From an uncultured Clostridia bacterium (GTDB lineage Bacteria; Bacillota; Clostridia; Christensenellales; Borkfalkiaceae): a stretch of DNA of 10,344 nucleotides. This document shows positions 8,301-10,344 of this stretch, piece by piece. Every line of letters starts with the position of its first letter. Positions within the stretch are counted from its first letter, which is position 1. A program made the position numbers and the translations under genes. The notes beneath the pieces were generated by a model. That model saw nothing but the letters and a program-made list of their open reading frames with translations, had not been told where the DNA came from and did no database searches. The stretch covers positions 1 to 10,344 of the forward strand of contig CANRFD010000172.1 in NCBI GenBank assembly GCA_947629845.1, written 5' to 3'.

Positions 8301-9276
8301 GATCATATCCAAAAGGAAAATACTCATAAGTCCCGGGAGCACCTTTGAGATAGAGTTTAGCGTGCAAATAGTAGAATGCCGTCTCGAGAATATTGGTGCA
8401 AGACTCGGGAATGGCAAGGTAGCCCGTCAAATTCGACCCGTTGACGTTTGTCCTTACACCATTTTGACGCATTCCGTTGGTTACATAGAAACCGGTATCG
8501 GCAATGGTCTCAAGCCCTTTGCCTTGCGGATAGTACTGCGTTTTATCTGCACCCGCTTCAAAGTCGGGCAAAACAACGTTATCAAGAACGCCTGCGCCCA
8601 TGCGGAAGCACTTTGCGCCGATGCGCTTGAGATAGCACAGCCCCACCATGGAGGTTTGTGCGGTACCGTTAATATCAATGCTGTTTACGGTTGCGAGTTT
8701 TACATCACTCTTGAAGCAGTCGTTCCCGAGCTCGGTGACGGAGGCGGGGAGACGGATGCTGACAAGATTAGCGCAATTTTCGAAGCAGCCCTCTCCCAAC
8801 GTGCTGACGGCAGTACCGAGGTTCTTTAATTCGTTGGGCAAACGGTTATAGGCGGCGAGTTCCTCCGCCGTCCCGCTCGTGCCGTTCAACTGTTGAAAGC
8901 TGACGTAAGAGATTTCGTTATGTCCTGAAAACACGTGCCCGGCAATGCCGAGAATGGGATAGCCCTTGTACTGCGCGGGGATCATCATGGGATGTCCGGC
9001 TGTCTCACCGAATTTATCGCCGTCCGCTTCTTGGTGGTTGAAGCGGGTGATGTAATATCCCGTAAGCCCGTTGAGCGTGGTAAGATTGCCAAATTCCAAA
9101 TAATTAGAAAGTTCATCGCCCATATCGGCGGCATAGACAGGATTTAAGTTCATCGTCGCCAAGCCTATCGCGAGGCTAATGCAGAACAAAGGAATTAAGC
9201 CGAGAAGCAATATCCTCCTCAGCTTAGATTTCGCCGTCTTGACCGTACCTTCCGTTTGCTGGAAAATCTTTTTCAT
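1..9276 (-). CDS. Giant secreted/surface protein: BspA-type LRRs followed by MBG/YDG Ig-like modules (C-terminus outside window)
   Basis: One frame runs from the ATG at 9274-9276 to base 1 without a stop (3,092 codons, incomplete at the 3' end). The start is secure: GGAGG lies 4 nt upstream, an in-frame TAA sits at 9319-9321, and no other start codon falls between. Residues 1-49 form a signal peptide. Residues ~93-785 are BspA-like LRR units (for example VTIPEGVKTIRYCAFTAVGI and LPKSLKSIGPLAFQGAQF). Residues ~786-1300 are a spacer I cannot assign. From ~1300 onward, beta-strand modules of about 90-160 residues are joined by hinges such as VTPARVTV, IDPAKVTV and IVPAKVTV, with YDGKPHEATV and DVGTYTVTVTLKNGGNF motifs typical of MBG/YDG domains. 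Such proteins in Clostridia are exported and usually wall-attached, often as presumed adhesins; the ligand is unknown. Any LPXTG, SLH or other anchor would be beyond the window. No catalytic motif was recognised. The architecture is certain; the adhesion role is inference. Confidence 0.93.
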   Translation of the reverse strand, partial: MKKIFQQTEGTVKTAKSKLRRILLLGLIPLFCISLAIGLATMNLNPVYAADMGDELSNYLEFGNLTTLNGLTGYYITRFNHQEADGDKFGETAGHPMMIPAQYKGYPILGIAGHVFSGHNEISYVSFQQLNGTSGTAEELAAYNRLPNELKNLGTAVSTLGEGCFENCANLVSIRLPASVTELGNDCFKSDVKLATVNSIDINGTAQTSMVGLCYLKRIGAKCFRMGAGVLDNVVLPDFEAGADKTQYYPQGKGLETIADTGFYVTNGMRQNGVRTNVNGSNLTGYLAIPESCTNILETAFYYLHAKLYLKGAPGTYEYFPFGYDRNGGPAGNIFWNTKHSAYGTVDIDGITFSFNKDKGIIGSPVNSNGSASSASATNVVIPNTLTVGGTVYSISNSNGTLKGLAPGMFANTSVTGIALDPAWNNVLTSMPTAFASNSSVGTIYNIPDKITEIGAMCFYSTPLKLMTTTSTTTVTDRNSFGGYAPKADVRYGSWSGSSVINTSTIVLPLSCKTLGFWGLNGCTASKVVIPAAGAPSDFLISEAAFTNATNVTAIYFPQFDSSGGKTPKAILNVAGRPEEQPYWYNQSYPWAAASMEHTYYGASNTDLGAVSFTEGVWTYEINNEDENTVTITGCNYSSLSDKKNLTFPTSLGGKTVTAIGNAYGVNLNIFGSTKNPGTFTSVTIPEGVKTIRYCAFTAVGINQLNLPSTLESVEERAFTGAVKGILKLPKSLKSIGPLAFQGAQFTNKTIVFPGEIEQVSATAFLGGVCPNLETVYYLQYRTQESDNVFDRQSGMYLRVDGTNAPSAAGSAGILSSYAGTGISGNHAPDVRYMDDFTPYIYEIGRTYEGDADPYDDIKKYDPKKSSDQTNIDTELAKYKAVVEHKGAGIPYDRPYSDAVYAHPVPQMNEDGTAIAGWKADIRFGVRMLLQTETIDRILLVASPTGGKDDPGVTGLGTLYQPTQGSISEKEFFNVVLAGANAEGTYIFRIFYKNEPLMNALRENGFSGEDENTFVYHYTIDIDMLADATFEHAVIENVGGELPANMKTDSDGNALVTSVEREYKDRADTTNELEVTATKQVLGSGIKLPTNVVFEHPNAEFIGWTTDYALASKIWTGYPTETETIKNLDGADMMDAEGHPVTRNNFWRADGTNTEPFMVYVSDLDENVQVTFYSVFRLKINKVEPYSWTYSEDPYPNSGGGQKFLLPSSPVAAGSLTLFHISDGKVHKVHIEKTLSFEDAAFLRAFDEAFNAQTHAGSYVVLNGDLTAAFAEAAPDGSMTEAEFAEWKNAQTNNYTVSEFNVQPLTLNIKAQPKEIKYGDYTYGDVGADGTLENYLASSLASDTSLITYELNGMHNGLPLGQTASDVFTVTIEGKGDTLRPHVEDKLHYTLTPASMRDSAASDYKFTGTTENITITVTPRPISVNVSMQRRLDEGGPSTLTAQLDSSNKQVYSWVYYGGDSAKKGRESAVISLSGNQPEGGGVISADQGNTALLDYAYYFVRKGEGSGVDGGYVKVGTDVVDVGTYYLGIYLTKKAGSSTANNKDYKITYINNVSAEDSTFTGASKGYNFYSGPRVEITKAVIERPSIGETYYGFIDESNAQTKLYEWLNPGTTDTYKISEPANQDNCIAPAPKKTDIAATNIALPEDVKTSYETYWDAGNYSVGLKLPASLFANYCWADEDADTDTIQLDFEVHKAGLSLSVSKTSSYYNETEYIGNGTDTVRGITGVVSIYEGHGLADLASIFTGERASAYFTGTYTLNGQTFRGNLIDAGTYVYRFALQGDGLTNFAIEHGDNNDTDAEDHDANTWQISADGAYADINYTVNKAVMQVTLTGTGNLTEYYDGQDHVSDANQQALFFNENYNIANGTAGEEYYILQYLYDASGSMRNYGYRITFRAEEVDAGDGAVSVTTVGKYRMIISLFGATALNNVEFVKPAGFKLNDEKTQLVSDGVIVTINPAEITVNLTARAQKQRESDTATLQPSEYLVYRGIAYQDTDVWSLAADGGHGKLLLTAAQYSVSYNIAGENANLTDAGLYSMVITIPAEYAGNYKVIENGYTASQGSGDTTITWNNAFTIYRAQIAMQNLLPVSYTGEGQAAAVQLTNVSGTDPLPTVDSLGYTLGDAEATNPPINAGKYRVTLTLSEADRKNFVFVKGSNNADAEVSDDGGVTGAKITDDYEIMPVTVNPTAMIGGSAGTTITYDGKPHEATVSFSNTVQAGGVIPEAKDPANGTEVGADYEYALNFAYNGFSTEHDYTDVGTYTVTVTLKNGGNFAFGKSGESYLYTFTLAYSIVAKDIKDATIKYGADETTWTNDEVHLTYTGESLTPSDIKVLLELVHDSAAVTLTVDDDYSVTNTADIEAYRSGVQNRVTVRIFGQNNYSGTITRYFTIVPAKVTVEADDHTAVGGTVSVGYNKNAQSITPEFTNAENEGVVPQFNTNVNYSGYTVTYKNQDTSDGKEYTTTDTPVNAGTYNVTVTLKTNGNFTFEDGSLTKTFVFEIKKAELRLTLAETFANKGAYRNTFIYDGADWYNRLNTLLIDNVVEGNDIVPANSEYTVKFYEGSTAAGSAVTQIVNAKGYCLVFAYKDEATANNYHVKEVIVDGDTEITVSNGEGGYTLGGDQSVTVPFTVTPARVTVNELANKTYKGSGITADISFTNEDGTTVLPTNFTATYAKKDAAGAAQNDATDAGTYTVEVTLTELDATNFTIVAWEGDTKTRDFTIDPAKVTVSLKTNVEAYTAENHTVEAVFANASETDVVPETVITDYTFTISSDGMESAPAYNALIDAATYKIYVNLLNPNFVFVEGEGGKQSQELTYTITPGTIEWSELGRSLTAEWEHTGYNPDHLIVTKLTSEHFELVGTRDVEGMVITPVSCEVSDGGAYDVDGGWYKLTKKGTYKVTVQVSAPNHDTKQFSFTVSISGDQVLIIVPEDFNSYITATYGSELETSDLLSAFLKLIEEAKLTVDNIPDIAETSGTEVVMWLNKHHFGIAVNDPQRSGSGHLKAGNYALKASLDVDGGIKFQEGESYQNSMSQTQFYQVAKRVVEIDWGDLDLTYTGHDQQGNVISGVQIRNKLSGDNVRFGDETVLVGTK
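5381..6921 (-). other. Non-repetitive spacer between LRR and MBG regions (residues ~786-1300)
   Basis: These roughly 515 residues show neither LRR nor clear MBG periodicity. They open with a stretch beginning FDRQSGMYLRVDG. An acidic/lysine-rich segment follows (EGDADPYDDIKKYDPKKSSD). A beta-rich part contains WKADIRFGVRMLL and GTYIFRIFYKNEP. A segment with AEFIGWTTDYAL faintly recalls the 'F-x-GW' core of InlB B-repeats (Listeria/Bacteroides repeats). Near the end is a helix-prone acidic stretch, SMTEAEFAEWKNAQ. I cannot assign a family to the whole; it may contain two or three separate Ig-like or InlB-type folds. Functional assignment would be guesswork. Confidence 0.6.
6922..9000 (-). other. 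BspA-type leucine-rich repeat region (residues ~93-785)
   Basis: About a dozen degenerate LRR_5-like units follow the pattern 'I-P-x-x-hydrophobic ... I-G-x-x-x-F-x-x-x/C'. Clear examples are MIPAQYKGYPILGIAGHVF, IRLPASVTELGNDCF, NIPDKITEIGAMCF, LNLPSTLESVEERAF and LPKSLKSIGPLAF. The units vary in length and are interrupted by insertions, for example around residues 300-380 and 560-620. BspA-like LRRs form extended curved surfaces that bind host or matrix ligands in characterised relatives. Nothing here identifies the ligand. The region carries about twelve cysteines, far more than the rest of the protein, several at the repeat position that often reads 'x-C-F' or 'C-A-F'. Confidence 0.85.
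9130..9276 (-). other. Signal peptide of the giant protein
   Basis: Residues 1-49. The n-region is long and positively charged (MKKIFQQTEGTVKTAKSKLRR). It is followed by a hydrophobic core (ILLLGLIPLFCISLAIGLA) and a polar c-region ending VYA-AD. Cleavage is predicted after Ala49 or Ala50. Cys32 lies inside the hydrophobic core and not in a lipobox at the cleavage point, so a Sec/SPase I substrate fits better than a lipoprotein. The long n-region is common in large Gram-positive surface proteins. Confidence 0.88.
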
Positions 9277-9280
9277 AGTT

Positions 9281-9285
9281 CCTCC
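9281..9285 (-). promoter_or_regulatory. Ribosome-binding site of the giant gene
   Basis: On the minus strand the sequence reads TTGCGGAGGAACTATG. GGAGG is a strong Shine-Dalgarno core with a 4-nt spacer to the ATG, slightly short but normal for Bacillota. It fixes the start codon at 9276. Confidence 0.88.
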
Positions 9286-9380
9286 GCAACTATTGCGAGC
9301 GCGACCTTCGCCGCTCCCTTACTACGCCTCGTGCCTGCCCGCTGCAGATGCCCCACGGAATTTCACCCATTAGCTCCCCC

Positions 9381-9432
9381 GCCGCACTGCACCGCTTTGC
9401 GCTTGCGCCCTGCGTTTTGCGCCTTGCGCTGC
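9381..9432. repeat. TTGCGC-rich low-complexity patch in the leader
   Basis: On the plus strand TTGCGC occurs four times (9397, 9403, 9417 and 9424) with intervening near-matches; on the minus strand this reads as reiterated GCGCAA. It begins about 105 nt upstream of the ATG. It may arise by slippage or form alternative short hairpins. No function is recognised. Confidence 0.5.
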
Positions 9433-9518
9433 CGGTGGGTGGGGACGCCTTTTTCGGAAATGAGATCATCATTAACGGAACAGGTACCAATTCAATTTTT
9501 ATATTTACTGCTTTTTTA

Positions 9519-9602
9519 CCGCTTTTGTGCCTTTTGGGTGCCGATTTTGTGACTTTTTGGCGCCGCGGGCGCGCGTTTTTGATTTTTGTGATTTTGGCGC
9601 CG
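9519..9602 (-). repeat. Three imperfect direct repeats in the leader
   Basis: On the minus strand, copy 1 (9602-9581) is CGGCGCCAAAATCACAAAAA followed by TC. Copy 2 (9565-9542) begins CGGCGCCAAAAAGTCACAAA. Copy 3 (9543-9519) begins CGGCACCCAAAAGGCACAAA. The common core is CGGCRCC-A-rich-CACAAAA. Copies 1 and 2 are separated by a GC-rich palindromic stretch containing CGCGCGCCCGCG; copies 2 and 3 abut. The repeats lie 70-150 nt downstream of the predicted transcription start, so they could act as RNA motifs or as DNA binding sites. Confidence 0.7.
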
Positions 9603-9678
9603 TTTTTGTTTGCGAAACTTTATTTTTGTTCGCCTTTTTCACCCGTGGTGGATTAGTTCACTTTTTACTCATCATAAA

Positions 9679-9706
9679 ATTATAGCCCGTTTTTTTGCGG
9701 TGTCAA
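9679..9706 (-). promoter_or_regulatory. Consensus sigma-A/sigma-70 promoter for the giant gene
   Basis: On the minus strand TTGACA (9706-9701) and TATAAT (9684-9679) both match consensus exactly and are separated by 16 bp. No extended -10 TG is present. Upstream of the -35 are an A8 run (9728-9721) and an AAAA run (AAAATAC just before TTGACA), placed like a UP element. The predicted transcription start is about 9672, some 396 nt before the ATG. The spacer itself carries an A7 tract. This looks like a strong constitutive promoter; no operator was recognised. Confidence 0.85.
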
Positions 9707-9842
9707 GTATTTTGAACCACTTTTTTTTGGAAATTTCGACATTTTTTGCCCCCCGTTTTTGTGTTTTTACCCGTTTTTGCAAAAATTTTTCAAAAAAATA
9801 CCCCCCCCCGTATTGCACTTTTTACCTGTTTTTTGCGCGATT
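9707..9842. repeat. Homopolymer-rich stretch upstream of the promoter
   Basis: This non-coding stretch of T and C runs includes T8 (9721-9728), C6 (9749-9754), the palindrome AAAAATTTTT (9781-9790), A7 (9792-9798) and C9 (9801-9809). The decamer CCCGTTTTTG occurs at 9752-9761 and 9770-9779, a longer-T relative lies in the promoter spacer (9686-9697), and GCCGTTTTTG is found in the leader at 9599-9608. No gene is visible. The runs nearest the -35 could act as a UP element. Confidence 0.6.
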
Positions 9843-9953
9843 TCCCTACCCCATTTCCGCCAAACGGGGTGGATTTTGGGAAATGGAGGGGAGCAGTACC
9901 CCTATCCCCCGCTGCGCGGGTACTTCCCCCAAACGGGGGAAGCAAGGGGACGG
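9843..9953. repeat. Palindrome-rich intergenic repeat
   Basis: Three inverted repeats lie in about 100 nt. CCATTTCC (9851-9858) pairs with GGAAATGG (9879-9886). AGTACCC (9895-9901) pairs with GGGTACT (9918-9924), enclosing CCCGC-TGC-GCGGG. CTTCCCCC-AAAC-GGGGGAAG (9923-9942) is a perfect 8-bp stem with a tetraloop. The 'CGCTGCGCGG ... CCCCCAAACGGGGG' pattern resembles dispersed, non-autonomous intergenic palindromes common in Clostridia genomes. No U-tract follows, so it is not an intrinsic terminator. Copy number cannot be judged from one window. Confidence 0.55.
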
Positions 9954-10070
9954 ACGGGCGCACAACACATTTATATTGCGGGCGCGGCGAATATGTGACC
10001 GTTTTGTTGCGGAAAAGTGAAAACGGGGGGGGTCCTCCCCAAAAACGACGCCATGGGGGCGGAGGGCATG
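9954..10070. other. Intergenic remainder with no recognised feature
   Basis: This short non-coding stretch lies between the palindromic repeat and the terminator. It carries a G8 run (10025-10032) followed closely by a short CCCC run, which could fold into a weak hairpin. No ORF with a ribosome-binding site is seen on either strand. Confidence 0.5.
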
Positions 10071-10096
10071 AAAAAAGGGCGGTGCGGGACGCCCTT
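10071..10096 (-). terminator. Intrinsic terminator of the DUF1893 gene
   Basis: On the minus strand AAGGGCG (10096-10090), an 8-nt loop and CGCCCTT (10081-10075) form a 7-bp GC-rich stem. The stem runs straight into a T6 tract (10076-10071). It lies about 80 nt after the TGA at 10178, which fits a rho-independent terminator and separates this transcript from the giant gene. Confidence 0.8.
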
Positions 10097-10118
10097 CTGC
10101 AAGATTACATTGATTTGT

Positions 10119-10152
10119 GCCCCAAACGGGGCGGCATGCCGCGTTTTAGCGG
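10119..10152 (-). other. Stem-loops between the DUF1893 stop and its terminator
   Basis: GCCCC-AAAC-GGGGC (10119-10132) and GCCGC-GTTTTA-GCGGC (10137-10152) are perfect 5-bp stems, with the palindrome GCGGCATGCCGC (10131-10142) bridging them. No U-tract follows either stem. They may protect the 3' end of the transcript or be degenerate intergenic repeat; the AAAC loop echoes the hairpin at 9923-9942. Confidence 0.5.
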
Positions 10153-10177
10153 CACGCGGTGCGGTTTTACGCGGAGA

Positions 10178-10344
10178 TCACTGCCCCGCAAGCTCCGCAA
10201 GGCGCGCCCGCAGCAACAGGTACGCCTCGTCGGCGTCGTCGCAGTCCGCGACCGCCTTCTCCATGGGGCAGATGTCGGTGCCCGAACGGTTGACGATGCG
10301 CTCTGCGAGCTCGCCGAACTCCACGCGGACGCCGTGTTCTTCCA
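10178..10344 (-). CDS. DUF1893-family protein, C-terminal 54 residues
   Basis: The frame enters from the right edge and ends at TGA (10180-10178). The readable part begins EEHGVRVEFGELAERIVNRS and continues with GTDICPMEKAV and an acidic segment (DCDDADEAYLLL), ending LAELAGQ. The '(I/V)-x-N-R-x-G-T-x-x-C-P-M-E-x-A-V' block is the hallmark of the DUF1893 C-terminus. Members are small, about 130-145 residues, so more than half is missing here. The family adopts a cytidine-deaminase-like fold (structure known for Thermotoga TM1506), but no established reaction is known to me. The visible Cys of CPME is family-typical. It is on the same strand as the giant gene but is separated from it by a terminator and a new promoter, so no shared role is implied. 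Confidence 0.82.
   Translation of the reverse strand, partial: EEHGVRVEFGELAERIVNRSGTDICPMEKAVADCDDADEAYLLLRARLAELAGQ

Larger units (their letters stand above)
9277..9672 (-). promoter_or_regulatory. Long 5' leader of the giant gene (~396 nt)
   Basis: The leader lies between the predicted transcription start and the ATG. Its first half is A-rich with GC islands and contains three imperfect direct repeats. The middle (about 9440-9515) is AT-rich. The last 150 nt is GC-rich with a TTGCGC-rich patch. I compared it mentally with common riboswitch cores (c-di-GMP-I and -II, cobalamin, glycine, SAM, THF) and found no convincing match. No intrinsic terminator with a U-tract is visible on this strand, so classical attenuation is not supported. 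It may be a plain long UTR, an mRNA-stability element or an unrecognised RNA. Confidence 0.55.

Noticed and set aside
9277..9480. Riboswitch in the GC-rich part of the leader
   Set aside because: The sequence AGCTAATGGGTGAAATTCCG and surrounding GCAAA motifs superficially suggested known classes, but the required paired cores and spacing of c-di-GMP, cobalamin or glycine riboswitches are absent.
9290..9490. 66-codon minus-strand open frame in the leader
   Set aside because: No Shine-Dalgarno sequence precedes it, it is built largely from the GCGCAA reiteration, and it has no recognisable protein features. It could at most be a leader peptide, which the sequence does not support.
9559..9590. 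GC-rich palindrome plus T-run read as a plus-strand terminator
   Set aside because: No plus-strand gene would use it, and the T-run belongs to the general T-rich composition of the region.
9610..10020. 136-codon plus-strand open frame across the intergenic region
   Set aside because: The Phe-rich translation comes from poly-T runs. It overlaps the minus-strand promoter and the palindromic repeat and has no good ribosome-binding site.

Overview
The window is dominated by one very large minus-strand gene. It starts at an ATG at 9276 and stays open in a single frame to base 1, giving 3,092 codons with no stop, so its C-terminus lies outside the window. The product is a secreted or surface-exposed giant modular protein: an N-terminal signal peptide, a BspA-type leucine-rich-repeat (LRR_5-like) region, a long non-repetitive spacer, and then about 14 consecutive divergent beta-sandwich modules of the MBG/YDG (bacterial Ig-like) kind. 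The organism is probably a Gram-positive Bacillota/Clostridia member, perhaps an uncultured gut lineage such as Christensenellales-like bacteria. That rests on the protein architecture, the strong GGAGG ribosome-binding site, the consensus sigma-A promoter and the style of the intergenic repeats; no rRNA or marker gene is present to confirm it.

Layout from the right edge, in the direction of transcription. Bases 10344-10178 hold the last 54 codons of a DUF1893-family protein. A hairpin-rich stretch follows (10119-10152), then a good intrinsic terminator (10071-10096). Bases 9843-9953 carry GC-rich palindromes resembling a dispersed intergenic repeat. Bases 9707-9840 are homopolymer-rich. A textbook promoter (TTGACA, 16 bp, TATAAT) lies at 9679-9706. 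A leader of about 396 nt (9672-9277) follows, containing three imperfect direct repeats and a TTGCGC-rich patch, and then the ribosome-binding site and ATG of the giant gene. The 901-nt gap between the two genes has no convincing coding sequence.

The two genes appear to be separate transcription units, because a terminator and a new strong promoter lie between them. I see no functional link between them. Long open frames on the plus strand within 1-9276 are antisense shadows in codon register with the giant gene. They exist because the sense strand rarely uses TTA, CTA or TCA codons.

I do not see a new multi-gene system here. The items most worth a second look are the size and modular make-up of the surface protein, its unassigned spacer, and its long repeat-bearing leader behind a near-perfect promoter.
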